Part shown: piece by piece, positions 10,388 through 22,291 of the stretch
Layout of the letters: each line of letters begins with the position of its first letter
How positions within the stretch are numbered: the first letter of the stretch is position 1
NCBI GenBank assembly: GCA_014904845.1
Contig: MU119210.1
Location: 551,863 to 615,862 of the forward strand
From: Acephala macrosclerotiorum
Taxonomy: Eukaryota > Ascomycota > Leotiomycetes > Helotiales > Mollisiaceae
DNA length: 64,000 nucleotides
Direction of reading: 5' to 3'
Position numbers and translations under genes: made by a program
The notes under the pieces: generated by a model
The model's input: the letters and a program-made list of their open reading frames with translations, nothing else
The model's database searches: none
Told to the model about the DNA's origin: nothing

Positions 10388-11268
10388 ATGGGTAGAGACC
10401 CTCCTGTAAGCTTATACCTTTCCCTGTCCCTTTCACTATGGATACCATTCCTCCTATCGCAGGAGAATGAACGGTGAAGGATAGGTCATTGACAATGTAT
10501 ATAGAAGCCCGAACCAATTTTCAAGGAGAAGCACCGTGCTGCCATCCGGATCGCGAATGGGAGACCGTCCGGTCTGCCCCCGCTGCCTGTCTTGTTCCGT
10601 CGTGCCGTCGCGGCCGCTCGCCCCGGCCAACTCCCCTCCATCGAGCAACTGGGCGCCATGATGCGTCGTCTGGTCTTGCTCGTGCGCACCAGACGCAAGA
10701 AGAAGGCTGGTAGGTACTCTTCTATACATACATACTCTCGAATCAGATGGAAATCCTTGTTCGTCAGTCACAGAACATCGTTACACCTTCGGAGATACTA
10801 CATATTTGGGATTTTCACTTCGAGATATGGTATTTCCAATGGTATAACAATGTTTGATCTAGGTGTTGATGCTATGGTCTCATGGCTCTGTTTTTGGTTA
10901 TCATTCATGCTTGGGACACTGCACACATGCTAACGTATGGTATCTATATAGGAATCGATGCTGAGTACGCGCGGGAGAGAGCGGAGAAGAGAGAGAAGAG
11001 GGAGAATGGCGGGGAGTGGGTGGAGGGAGAGAGGAGGATGAGGGAGGCGCTTCGGTCTTCGCGCCGAGCGCAGCGGATCTTGTCTGGTGAAGTTTGGGAA
11101 GACCAAGATGAGAACGAGGCGGCGGCGGAGGATGAGATGGAGGATGAGGAGGAGGAAGGGGAGGAAGATGATGGATGGGAGTACGAGGAGTACGAGGAAG
11201 AGGAGGATGAGGGAGATTCCGGTGGTGGTGGTGGTCTTGGCGGTGCCCAGGCTGTCACTGTGTCCTGA
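10388..11268 (+). CDS. Conserved-looking protein with acidic C-terminal tail, unknown function
   Basis: Exons 10388-10405, 10505-10709 and 10952-11268 give 179 aa. The frame is continuous across introns of 99 nt (TTGACA branch, TATATAG acceptor) and 242 nt. The N-terminal half is basic and proline-rich (PEPIFKEKHRAAIRIANGRP, then VLFRRAVAAARPGQLPSIEQ). A charged helix follows (ERAEKREKRE). The last 60 residues are mainly Glu/Asp and then Gly (EEEEGEEDD, GGGGG). I do not recognise the family. The basic-plus-acidic layout suggests a nuclear or ribosome-associated protein, but that is inference. The very short first exon is supported by the ATG context (CAATCATGG) and a perfect GTAAGC donor. Confidence 0.6.
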
Positions 11269-12745
11269 GTATTGTCGGTGGTTTTTGGTGCTCTGTCCTG
11301 CCCTACTTACCTTTTTTTTTTTTTTTTTTCCTTTTCCCAGGCTTTTTCAGTAAAAGTTGTTAGATTATTTTGTTTTTTGTACTTGTATTCCTATTTTTAA
11401 ATTTCTGATACTAATGAGACGACTGACCTCTTGCAAAACATTGAATACCCCCTCAGATCCTTATTTTGTGAATATTCGCTTTTGAGCTAAGTGCTATGAC
11501 TGGGTCTTTGAAGTCGATGTTACAAAGCTTCAACGTCCCTCGTACTACAAGCGCTGTCTTGAACGTAATGCACGATTAATGTTAGGAATGGGGATTATAG
11601 TTTAGCCTATGGGACGGAAGACTTCGAATACTCCAAAGATCTAAGTGATCAACTCCCGAACTCGAGTCCAGAAAGTCCCTCACTTGCTGGGCCATCTACT
11701 CAAGGCGTTTTACAGGAAACTTAAAATATGTGGGATACCTACAATTGGATTTGCCAGCAACTACGATGATGTATGAATTATTCGTAAGCCGAATATGCCA
11801 CGGTTTCCAGGTGCCACATGCACTCCAGATTTGACCCACAGGTCTCCGTACAATCTGGAACCAGGAGCATTACTTTTTTGGAGCAGCCGGCCAATACTTG
11901 ACCTCTTACCCTCAGCTAGACATTTGAAATCCAATATAGCGAGCTATTCTATGTAGGCAGAAGACCGAGATTCACAGTATCTTCGGCATTCTCATCAGCT
12001 ATGATTTCGTTTGCTCCTATCTCCTCAACTGCCTACTAACATTTAAAGCAAAACAACCTTGAGCATCACAACCTCGTCCAATTACAGACTCTAGAATCTC
12101 TAAAACACCCAAAAAGCATAATCGCCCTCGCTCGAGTCTTCGCAAAGCCTGGACATTCCAGGAATCGAGTTGCAAGACTTCCACAAGCCCCGACTCGCAC
12201 TACTAGTCTGCATCAGATGTGGATTCTAATTTCTTGCGCCCAACCTTCCTACCCCACTCTCTAGACTGACAATGGACAATTTTGTTGCGATAATGTCGTT
12301 CAGAGGATTGAAATCAAGTTATTTTACGGGGAAAAGGTGTCGAACTTGAGGAGGTCACGTGTGGCCACCATCCTACCTGTGGTGGGCAGTTGGAAGGCAC
12401 TGTACGCTCACCAAGACATGCAATTTTGGGGCCAGGATCCTTGATTACATGGGAGTACTTCCCCATTGTGATCCTAGAAAGGTCCCTCGATCGTGGGCTG
12501 ATTTGTCGAAGGTAGACTCCAACCCTTCAAGGCAGCCCCATAAAGCACGCTAGCAGGAGTTCACATTCAAATACAAGTTTCACAATCAGTCAAACCAGAA
12601 ATGTAATCATAACTTCTTTCTATTCGTTATGTCTTGGTCTCATATAGCGCTATGAAGGTGCCAGAGGTCACCCGTCTTCACGTTCCCGCCTAAAATATAC
12701 TTTCGTAGAAGACCCATATCTCGAGGACGTTGCCCTCGTATGAAA
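11269..12745. other. Intergenic, no gene seen
   Basis: It includes a T-rich tract of about 20 T at 11311-11331, just downstream of the preceding stop, probably 3'-UTR sequence. No frame longer than 65 codons and no spliced model emerges in the remaining 1.4 kb. Confidence 0.45.
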
Positions 12746-15700
12746 TTACTCCACAGACTCATCTTGCTCTTTTGCTTTAAAATGCTTCACAAACGGCCAT
12801 ATCTCCGACCCAGGGTCACCCGGCAAAACTCGAAGAAGTGTTGGTGGCTCAATGGCTAGTAGCTGCACGGTTGATTGCTCAATTGTAGGTGGTTGAATTG
12901 GTGGGGGTCGCTGAACCCTGTGAGATGTAAGTATAGGCTTTATAGAAAGGGAGAGTGTACTGCTTACGACTTACGAGGGGGATCGCCCAGAGAAGCTTCG
13001 TGGCACAGCCACAGGAGGGAAGATGGATCTCGGGGCCTTCTTTGGTTCAGGTGACTTCTCACCGACCACCTTAGCTAAGAAACCCATCAATGGTGCCCGC
13101 AAAGGATTTGGTGGCTTTCCATCTGCAATCGCAGCGACTGGAGACTTGACAGGGTTCAGAGAAGGCCACTCTTGCTCATCAAGTTGCTTCACAGGTGAAA
13201 GGAGTGAGAGAGATGTGGCAGGCTGAGTCTCGACTGCGTCTAGGTTCTTGGGAGGATCGATGACAGGAAAGGATGCAACTGGTGCTGGTTGATCTTCCTT
13301 TGCCGTTGCATTGGTGGCGTGGGTGGGAATTGGTGTCGAGAGATTGCTTGAATTCTTGGCAACTGCATCGATGACCGGAGGAGGAATCGTAATGGCTGTG
13401 GGTCGATAGTCTGACTTCACAACTGCATCTGCCTTTCTCTGAGATGTGTTACTCGCCGAGGAGGAAATACTCTCCTTCTTCGAGTGTCCGGACTCCTTTG
13501 CTTGACGACCAGGCTCCCCAGCGGTATTGGCAAGCTTGCTTGACTTTCTGTTGCTCTTGTTCTTGACCTTTGGTACCTTCACAGTCTCATACATGCTTGT
13601 ATCCACCTTTTGTTCACCCTTCTTGCGGGCCTCAGATGCGAAGTCTAGAGGTAGTTCAGTTTTCTCACCCATATACCCAGTCTTTCGGGACTTCGTGCGA
13701 GCAACGCTGGGCTGTCGGCTTGAGGCTGGACTCAAGGAGGTGTTGGTACTGGGATTGGTCAAAAAGCTGACATTCTCATTGCTGAGGGGCGAGATGATGG
13801 TGTCTGAAGAGGTGTCGGTTGAGAAAGATGCGTTGTCTCCTGCCTTGACAAAATTCGGCTTCTTCTTAGTCCATGCCTTCTTGCCCTTCTTACGACTAGC
13901 ACCAGATGACAGATTGGTCGCGGAATGAACTAGTTCTGCAGGCAATGAGATATCCTTGACAAGCTCAGTAAAGTCGTTCACCTCTGTGCGAGGCTTAGAC
14001 TGTTGCTTTTGTGTACCCAGAGGCTTGCCTTGATTGGGCTCAAGAATACGCTCAGGCGGTGGTGCCAGAGCAGATGTAGGTCGCTCAACGGCATGCTCAT
14101 GTCGAGGGACTCGATTCGAGACTGCAGATGCTAACGGCTTGTCATTGTTTCCAACTAGAATTTCTTGCGGTGTTGACTTATTTCCCCGAAATTTTCTGGG
14201 ACTGTTCGGTGGCGTAGGTTGTCTTGAACTTTGTTGGGAACCCTTCTTCTGATCGCCCTTCTTCTTCGGAGTTTCAGTACCATTCTTTCTGGGTGTTACC
14301 AATGGCAAGTTCTCCTTCAAGTTTAGGCTAGGCATACCGTAGCATGTGTGCGCGGGATTCTTGCTCTTCAGAGACCCATTTTGGATTTCTTGTAGAGGTG
14401 CCAGAGGTTGAATATGATGTAGACCCTGTTGGTCGAGCGCATTCTCTGGCATATAAGGGACGGGCTGCTCATTGCGCATGGCGTTTCCCGAGCCATTGCG
14501 GGATCGTTCATGGTGAAATCCAAAGTCACCGTAGTTGGCGGACACTTCGCCGTTAAACACAGTGTTCTGGGAAGTGTTGCGAGTATGTCCGCGGTAGAGT
14601 CCACCGTCCCGGTAGCCGCTGGACATGCTGAAGCCCCGGTCACGGTTTCGAGGTCGAGCAGCACTGACAGATATAGTCACTCCTTCGACAATCTCACCAT
14701 CCCATCTGTCGATAGCGCGCTGAACCGAGCGTTCATCATGGAAAGCGACGAAAGATTGTGGGGCAGTTGCCAGTTGACTGATAGTGTCAACGTCTCCGCA
14801 TTCTGACATCATGTTTCTCAACGTGTTGTTGAGGAATAGGCCGCGAGAAACGCCCCAGACATAGGTGGTTCGAGCAGTTGACTCAAATTCAAGGGCTCTA
14901 CGTGGGCCGGAATAATAAATCGTGACCGCGCCATTGGCCCCCACGCCATTTTCGTACTCGATGGAGTCAATCTCAGCCTTGGAGAAAGATGGTTGAGCTT
15001 TGTTAGATCTTGTTGGGGACACGTATCGCTGACTGCCAATGGCCGAATCCTGGTTTCCACTTCCGTGATAGCATGAATGTCCCGCACTAGCAGAGGAGTT
15101 TGAGATGGTTCTGGAATGGCTGGTGTTTGTGGGAGGGGATCCGAATATGCCCTGAGTAACTCGTGCATCGTTGCTGAACTGGTGATCACCGCTGGCGTGA
15201 TAATTTGGACGTCCCACGGCAGTAGAGGAGTTTGAAATGACTCTAGAATGGCTAATCATCGATTGAGGGGATTCGAACTTGCCATGGGGGACTCGTGCAT
15301 CGTTGCTGGACCGACGACCTTCATTTTCGTGATACTTTGGATGTCCCACACCAGCATGGGAGTTTGAAATGACTCTCGAGTGACCGGAGAAGGTGCGGAC
15401 CTCTTCACTGACAATTCGACGAGGAGATCGATTTCTTGCACCATTACTGAAGAAAGGGCGCGTAATTACTCCCGAGACAGTGCGTTGTCTCATGGGAACC
15501 GGGATATCGGGTCTAGTCGACGTGAGATCAAGTGATGATCCGCGCTGGCCGGTGTGATATCTAGGTGTGGACTCTAGCGAAGGGCCGCGTTGTCCCGTAA
15601 GGACATAGACGGGCTCCTGCTTCTGCGGACTGAGTCTAGCACTCTGATGCTGTCCAACGTTGTTGTACCGGAAGTTTCCTCCACGGCCACCACGCCCGCC

Positions 15701-16771
15701 ACGGTTTGTGTCGGATACGTTGGAGTAACCTCGAGCTCGGTGGTCCTTTGGGAAGTCGCGTGGTGGACCGTGGATATTGCGCTGGTTTTGCATGAAATTG
15801 GTGTAGGTCTGGGGGGTTCGTACAGAAGAATGACTTAGCTCCATCGAGACGATTGGTTGAGCAACTTCGGGATGAGGATACTCGCGTCGTTGGTAGACAG
15901 GGCTTTGACCTGGATACTGCTGCTGATAACCGACCATACCTTGTGCAGGTTGAATTGGTGCCATAGCCGCAGGGCCAGCAAGCTGATGCTTGACTAGAAG
16001 CTCATGGCGATGGTATTCTAACTGGTCTTTGACGGTAGCAATCTCCTCGTCAGTCATCACGTCGAACTCCTCATCCTTGATTTCCTCGGGGGTGAAGAGA
16101 TCCCAGACAGGAACGTGCTCTGCAACCGTGAGGAGGCGCTTAGAGTGCAATTGAACCCATTCTTGGGCGTATTCCGAAATCACCGCGACCTTCTCTTCGA
16201 GTTTCTCAAGGTTGATGGCTGTGGAAGATGTTAGCGATACCATTTTCGCGCGTTATGGGCCTCTCTACTGATTGAACTTACTAGCTAGGCGATGGATGAC
16301 GGTGAAACAGAAGGCTGGTCCCTCAACCCAGAGGTCAACAGCGTCGAAGTAGCGATACAACGCATACCAATTCTCTGTATGTCGAACTCTTCTGACCTCG
16401 TTCGGAAATCGGTCCCACAGACTGTCGACCTTTCGTTGAACATCGCCGAGAAGATCGGTGCGCGTCATGGATTGAGGGTATGGTTGAATAAGCTTGCGCT
16501 TCGGTTGGGTTTGCAATGAAGTCGAGAAGATCGCGGGCACCTCATCTGGGATATCGGTGTAGTAGGTCAAAGGCAAGCCCGGAGCTGGCAAGACAACGGC
16601 AGCAGCCATTGCGTTAGGTGGAGCTGATATAGTCAGTTCAATGGTCTGGAGCGAAAGGAAGGTGTGGTACTTACAGAAATTCTTCATTGAAGACTTAGGC
16701 GCAACGAGCTGTGGAGAGTGTTCGGGAATTGGGGTGAGCTGCGGAGCGCGCAGAGTTGGAGGAGGAGACAT
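12746..16771 (-). CDS. Large RRM-domain RNA-binding protein (1284 aa)
   Basis: Four exons (16675-16771, 16282-16623, 12975-16218, 12746-12917) join in frame through introns of 51, 63 and 57 nt with GTAAGT donors and CAG acceptors. The middle intron has a CTAAC branch just before its acceptor. The first ATG inside the large frame (16243) lies within intron 2 and is not the start. A conserved-looking helical N-terminus (DLLGDVQRKVDSLWDRFP, WYALYRYFDAVDLWVEGP) is followed by an RGG-type patch (RGGRGGRGG). Next come three imperfect 44-residue repeats at about 425-538, and an RRM at about 597-670 (TTYVWGVSRGLFLN ... SFVAFHDERSVQRAID). A long disordered, Ser/Pro/Lys-rich tail ends in a short conserved-looking segment encoded by exon 4 (PGDPGSEIWPFVKHF). 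A role in mRNA binding is inferred from the RRM and RGG patch only. Confidence 0.75.
15044..15385 (-). repeat. In-frame tandem repeat, 44 aa (132 nt) x about 2.6
   Basis: Within the RRM protein, units begin (G/S)HSR(V/T)ISNS and share a spaced Y-H, then SNDARV in the first two full copies. The third copy stops after 26 residues. Positions are computed from the protein by codon count. Confidence 0.75.
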
Positions 16772-17939
16772 CGTGAAGATGCTCTCTGGTATTAGTAACG
16801 GAGGGGAAAACAACGCGACGACGCAGGGAGGTGATATGGGAAAGAAGTCGTGGTGATGTACAGTGTAGAGGGGAAGAAGATTGGTCCTGGAAAAGAGGTT
16901 GAGATCGGAGTTGATTTGAAGTTGTGGGAGGAAGTCGCGAAGGACCTTAGCTCGGAGTTGGCGAGGCTTGAAGGTGAGCGCAACCACCAAGCCTCTCGTA
17001 CTGTCCCAAGTTCTGTAGGACAATGGCAAGCTCCGATGAGTAGGCTGGATAAATTTCCTTCCGGTTCCTTGATGCTCAGCGTGATTAAACCATGGCATCG
17101 AGGATATTCTGCAAGAGCACTGTGATCCCACCTGTTTGTGCCATTTCCAAAATTTACACAACGACAACAGCAGCAATCGTAGCTTTGTGAGATACGCGTT
17201 TCCTCATTCTCCTAGAAGTGAAAGAACCCTGAAAATGGCATTTAATATCAAAAAAGAACAAGATGAGGATCAAAAACTTCCACTTCAATCGCACTCAATT
17301 CCATTGTCCCACAGCATTGAGAACAACGGCAAGGTGGATGTACCTACCATATCATACCACCCTTCGATAAACCCCAGGGATATGCAACCCAGTGTATGTG
17401 CGTGTCGACGGATTGAACGGTTTCCCGTGATCCCAGATTCGGAAGACAATGCATGGCAAAGCATCATCAGAGGCAAGATCAAGATGTGATTTTAGCACTG
17501 CTACCTTCCTAGAGCTCGCATTTCCTTGTTACAGGACCTGAAGGACGTGGTGCAATTGCCTTTAGTACCAATAGATCATGCCAGCCTAGTCTTTAGACTG
17601 TCAAAGCGAATGCTCCATCCCATTATTCCAGAATTTGTGGATGTATTGAAGTTTAACAATAACTCCTAGAATTGCATATCAGCTTGCGGCAAAAGGCAGA
17701 GTACACCATCCTTCAAGTGAAACAAGAGTCAAATGTCTCGAGAGCTGGGGGCATCCAGCACGAGTCCCGAATTCGAGCTTGACATATGTTCATGTGTTAC
17801 CAAATTTTCCATGCTTATTTACTGGCAATTACTGCAATTCGATGATCTTGTGATTTATGTCACAATTACGACCGCAGCTGAACCATATCGTTTGCACTCG
17901 CCAGATACTTTTGAAGACAAATACAACGTAAATACGTAA
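16772..17939. other. Intergenic, possible small unsupported frames
   Basis: This holds the promoter of the RRM gene. A plus-strand ATG frame at 17235-17489 (84 codons, MAFNIKKEQDEDQ...) is the best coding candidate, but it has no motif, intron or clear partner, so I leave it uncalled. Confidence 0.35.
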
Positions 17940-18488
17940 CTAGTTCTTTGGAAGTGATTCGATCATCTTCAGGATCTCTGACTCGTTGGCACCAGCTACC
18001 GCCCTTCCATTGCTCCAATCGACGGTCTGTAAAGTATTAGCTGGATGTTCTTTTTGTTCCCGAATCGAACATACCACTGGTCTCTGGAAGCTCTCGGAAG
18101 TCAACTTCTTCAAAGCATCTGCTTCATCCTTCGCACCTTTGATGACCGTACTGGCCTTCTGTGCTCCAACATATTCCAAAATACTCTTCAGCTGATCTTG
18201 TGTAGGAAGCTCCTCCGTCACCTCGAGCTCGAATTCTGGTCGGTTGGGTTTCGTTTGATGTGAATGATCGCTAGCTTGATCTTCTGTAGAATGCTCAGCT
18301 GCATTGGCAGAGACTTGTTTCAAGAGAGTCTGAACTCTCAATGAAGCTGGTGAGCTGGCCTTGTGGAAGAGGGTAATAACATCGAGAGTTTTGTGCTGAA
18401 TTGAAGAGACGAGATGTTAGTGGATTCTAACAGATTGAAATGTTGCAAGTTCAACATAGCTGTAGCTAGGACTTACAAATCGAAACAT
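17940..18488 (-). CDS. DUF1687 / Fmp46-like thioredoxin-fold protein
   Basis: Exons 18477-18488, 18075-18395 and 17940-18026 give 139 aa. Exon 1 encodes only MFRF, followed by an 81-nt intron (GTAAGT ... TTCAG). The pattern TLDVITLFHKASSPASLRVQTLLKQ, FELEVTEELPTQDQLKSILEY and VDWSNGRAVAG follows yeast Fmp46 and the DUF1687 redox-protein family, usually mitochondrial. The cysteine at the loop after the central helix in yeast (CPQG) reads GAQKAS here, so a thiol redox role is doubtful. The second intron is 48 nt, stop-free and in phase, so retaining it would insert 16 residues without breaking the frame. It is divergent from NUP53 with 271 bp between starts. Confidence 0.75.
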
Positions 18489-18759
18489 TTTGAAAACTTT
18501 CCAACTCAATTGATGGTATTGTGTTGAAAAACTGTCGTTGAAGTTTGGAAGCTCACCACGCCATATGACGTTAGCTGCTGCTTTACCCCTGTCGAGGCTC
18601 TGCAGACCCGTTTTTACTGCCAAGACTTTCTTCGTTGCTAGAGCGATCCGGCTAAATTTGGTGGGTGTTCTCAGGAACGAACAAATATAATCAACGCCGC
18701 ATTCCAACACGTTCCCACGACTCGATCCTCAGCATTCTCGAAGATTGCTGATCGCTAAA

Positions 18760-20099
18760 ATGCCGCCTCTAATTCTGCACAATGTTCCAGACGAAGAACT
18801 TTACATAGGCGAGGATGGAATACAAAGACCTTATGCGATGCTCTTCCCCAGGTAAGCACCATACAATGCGCAATGTCCAGTCCAGTTTCTAACTATTCTA
18901 GTAATGACGGAAATCCGAGTGTATCGCGAGTACGAAGAACGGTCGCGGAGACAGGTTCATTTGGGAAATCAACACGTCGATCAAGATCACGAACAGGCAC
19001 ACCAGCAGCAAAGCGTGAGGATCCGACGATAGCAGCTGGGGACGCCATATTCTCGCAGTTCTTCGCTACAAAGTCTGCTGAAGCATCGGAGTTGCCTCAG
19101 CGGAGGAACTCCCTTTCGGCGTCGATACAGCCAAATCTCTCTTTGAGCGGTCCCCTATCGCAAATCGATGGAAATGCTGGAACTTCGCGCTTCCCAAAAC
19201 AAACCCACAAGGAACCCACAGAAGTCATATTACGAGGCTTTTTATCTACACAACAATATGCGGCGATCAGAGAGTATGAAAGAATCGCGGGACGGATTTG
19301 TGAAGATTACCCTCGAGACCCACCCATCGAACAACGACGATTCAAAGCCGATCTTCGAGATCCAGCAGCCTTACGACGGACACCCATGACATTAGAAGAG
19401 AAAGCGAAGGCGTTGAGGTTTGCCGGAGGGGAGCACTGGATCAAGGTGACCTTCGAGTCCGCTGAGGCCGCCGAGATCGCTATCGAGTCATCGCCACAAA
19501 CTATCCTTGGTCATATAGTCTATGCTGAATTATATCGTGGCGTACCACCCACACAAGATGAAGCGATATCAGCTGTTGGAAAGACGCGAACGCCGAAGAA
19601 GAGCGCACAGAGTTTAGGTACAACTTCAGGTTACAACGCCCAACAAGCTACGCGATCCGGCGCACTACCTAGGTCCTTCAATACACCTGCTATGCGTGAA
19701 GTTGGACGAGGTGGCAGTTCTCTCTCCCCACCAGAATCACAAACCTCCTCACATACCCTCGATACCGCTACCATGGCCTCTACCACCTCTTCTGCAACCA
19801 TTACAGGCACACAGAACCCAGATGATCTACTATTCTGCAGGAAGATACCCACCGCGAGACGCATCCAACTCCTCCCCGCTGAGCAAGCTCTCCTACCTCA
19901 AGAATCATTCGCAAAGCGAGTGATGAGCCAGATCCCTCTGGTCAGCTGGTTCAGCTCAGATGTCATCGGGGCCACTTTGCCAAAGACTGATAATGGGGAG
20001 TTCGATTGGAAGAATGCATCGTTTTATTGGAAATGTGTCTGGATCATTGATTCATGGACAGGATGGTTCGGTGTATTTGGGAACGACAAAGAGGAGTAA
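18760..20099 (+). CDS. NUP53: Nucleoporin Nup53/Nup35 family
   Basis: Exon 1 (18760-18851) encodes [20 protein letters not shown], and a 50-nt intron leads to exon 2 (18902-20099), giving 429 aa. The Nup35-type RRM spans about 136-244 ([47 protein letters not shown]). In this family that domain dimerises rather than binds RNA. The C-terminus ([15 protein letters not shown], then [20 protein letters not shown]) is the amphipathic, aromatic-rich segment that binds the nuclear pore membrane. The linkers are Ser/Thr-rich. The internal ATG at 18873 lies in the intron, and the upstream start is favoured because its exon is conserved-looking and joins in frame. Confidence 0.88.
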
Positions 20100-20406
20100 A
20101 TGACACCCACAGAAGGGAGGAAAGGAGGAGATGAGAAGGGACGAAATGGAGAATACCATTCAAATGTTTTGCAGCAAGGCGTTATTAGGGAGAAAAGGTT
20201 GATCAACGATCACGTCACCATGTACAATGAATCCCCGGTGCCCGTATTAACGGGGGTTTGAACCACCGGTATACAAGTAATGAAGAATTTCAGAGAGAAT
20301 CCCGTTTCTCCTATTCATTGTCTCCAACAAAAATATATAAACCTTAAATTGAGTAGGTGAAGAGCCAAGTAGCTCGGGGTATTGAACATTGAAAACGGAA
20401 TACACG

Positions 20407-21861
20407 CTAATCAGACACAACGCTATCATCCGTTACACTCCAACGCCGCTCTCTCCTTTGACTTCCACCAAACTCGCTTTCTGCTGGCCTTTCGCTCTCG
20501 GGCCGTTCATCATGCTTTGCAGCTTCCGTCTCTTCTTCTACCGCTGTCGTGTCTTCTGGGGCCGATACATCGATTGGTACAATGGTCTTCGCTGATGTTG
20601 ACTCTAGGCCACCATCTGGCTTATCTTCCTCCTCTTCTGATATTCTTGTTGTCGGGATATGAACTTCGGAGCTAGGCTTGTAGTCCTCCAACGGATCCCT
20701 CACCCTTTCTCCAGGTGTCGGCGAAAATGGTCGTACTCCTCTTGACTTATTCAAAATTCCTGAGCTCGGAACATTCGTTTCGGAGAATATGCTCATAACA
20801 TCCGTATCTCGCGGTCCAGACACTGCTCCCGTAAGACTCTGATACGGCATCCCTTCCACCAGTAGACTGTCACTCCTGCTATGATGTACCAGCTTCCCCG
20901 GTTGCAATCCTTCACCTGAATCGCCGCTCGTAAGAATGCTCCTATTCTGCGGCAAGATGCTGAAAATCTTCGCTCCATGGTTCGGATGCGCGTCGACCGC
21001 ACCACTCTCCTCATTAGCAAAAAGATCCCTCCCTTTCTCCAACAACTCGTCCAACCCACCCCCATTCCACCCCTTCCTCGCCAACGCCTCAAAAATATCC
21101 ACCTCTGCCCTTACCAACCCCGCACTACACTCTACAATCCCCTGGCTCATCTCTTGACAATCCCTCAACAAACCCCTACTATGCCCTCCACTCAGTCCCG
21201 TCAACGCATCCAACTTCCCGGTCAATTGCACCAAATGTTCCCTGAATTTACTCACATCCCTCTTTCTCTGCTTATGCAATCTCAACCCCTCCTTCTCCAT
21301 CCTCCTAATCTCCCTAGACATAGCTTTTGCTTCCCTTTGATAGGCAATCTCCTCCTCCTCCATCCTCCTCTGCCACTGATCCAACTCATGCAACAACGGC
21401 ACCTCAAAACTCCTATACACAGTCTCCGATAATATCTGCTGATGATTCGCAATCAACTGGTGCACCCCACTCGCCGCCAGAAGATTATCCGCCGTACACA
21501 CCCCCTTCGTAGCGAAGGAATTCGTCATAGAATCTACCCCGGATGGAGGCATAGATTCGGATCTTGCTTCTTTTAATCTAGCGCATGCTTCGAGAGCAGA
21601 TCCAAATGTTGAGGCGGAGACGGAGAGAGAGGCGAGGGCGAGGCGGTAGGCTTTTGCGGTGGTGAGGAGGTCTGCGTAGGCGATTTGAGAGGCTTCGAGG
21701 TCGGATTTATTGAGAACTGCGTGAGGGGGTCGTGGGGGCGGGGGGAGGGGGAGGTTGAAGGAGGAGGGGATTGGGTTCGCGGTGCTGGCGTAGGAGTAGG
21801 TTGGTGACGCGGGCACAGGAGGCAGGTTGCTTGGTGTAGGTGGTCGGCTTGTTGTGGCCAT
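20407..21861 (-). CDS. IVY1: Ivy1-like I-BAR domain protein
   Basis: A 484-aa intronless protein. Residues 1-50 are Pro/Ser-rich. From about 51 to 280 runs a long helical, coiled-coil region (SDLEASQIAYADLLTTAKAY, HQQILSETVYRSFEVPLL, EMSQGIVECSAGLVRAEVDI) that matches the inverse-BAR domain of yeast Ivy1 and its fungal relatives. From family knowledge Ivy1 binds phospholipids and Rab7/Ypt7 on the vacuole and modulates EGO/TORC1 signalling. The remainder is disordered, with Ser/Pro phosphosite-like runs, and ends acidic. It converges on NUP53 (307 bp between stops) and diverges from the thioesterase gene. Confidence 0.82.
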   Translation of the reverse strand: MATTSRPPTPSNLPPVPASPTYSYASTANPIPSSFNLPLPPPPRPPHAVLNKSDLEASQIAYADLLTTAKAYRLALASLSVSASTFGSALEACARLKEARSESMPPSGVDSMTNSFATKGVCTADNLLAASGVHQLIANHQQILSETVYRSFEVPLLHELDQWQRRMEEEEIAYQREAKAMSREIRRMEKEGLRLHKQRKRDVSKFREHLVQLTGKLDALTGLSGGHSRGLLRDCQEMSQGIVECSAGLVRAEVDIFEALARKGWNGGGLDELLEKGRDLFANEESGAVDAHPNHGAKIFSILPQNRSILTSGDSGEGLQPGKLVHHSRSDSLLVEGMPYQSLTGAVSGPRDTDVMSIFSETNVPSSGILNKSRGVRPFSPTPGERVRDPLEDYKPSSEVHIPTTRISEEEEDKPDGGLESTSAKTIVPIDVSAPEDTTAVEEETEAAKHDERPESERPAESEFGGSQRRERRWSVTDDSVVSD

Positions 21862-22291
21862 CTTGATGTTGGTGTGAGGCTGAACAGCCTTTGTTTAATT
21901 TGATTTGGATGCCTGGATGAGGATGGGAGGAGAACGGTATGTACGGAAGTGAAGGCGAGAAGAAAGTAGTGTACAAGAAGTTAAACGGGTATCATCAAGA
22001 AGAGAATGAAGAAGATGGGCATCTGTCCTCAATGCATGAGAATGGAGGATGGGAGGGTTGGAAGTCGTCAGGTGAAGTCCGCACATGGGTGTCGTTATCG
22101 AATCAACAACCTAGAGAGATAAGAAGGGACCCCTGTGTTTCTGCAACTCTCCCGAGCTGCACAACATCGGACAGCTACCACGTTTCTACACTCTTTTGGC
22201 TTGCATACTCCAATCAACTTACTGTTCCTGAACAGCGACTCACTTGGTAATACTTTGAATCGTTCAGCAACAAATCGAATCAACAGCCAAG
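21862..22291. promoter_or_regulatory. Divergent promoter region IVY1 / APT1
   Basis: 430 bp between two divergent start codons. Short open frames here are not supported as genes. I see no specific operator that I can name. Confidence 0.45.

Noticed and set aside
10944..11258. Minus-strand Ser/Pro-rich frame
   Set aside because: It is the antisense shadow of the Glu/Asp-rich tail of the gene at 10388.
16190..16243. ATG at 16243 as start of the RRM protein
   Set aside because: It lies inside a 63-nt intron with GTAAGT, CTAAC and CACAG; the upstream exons join in frame and encode a better N-terminus.
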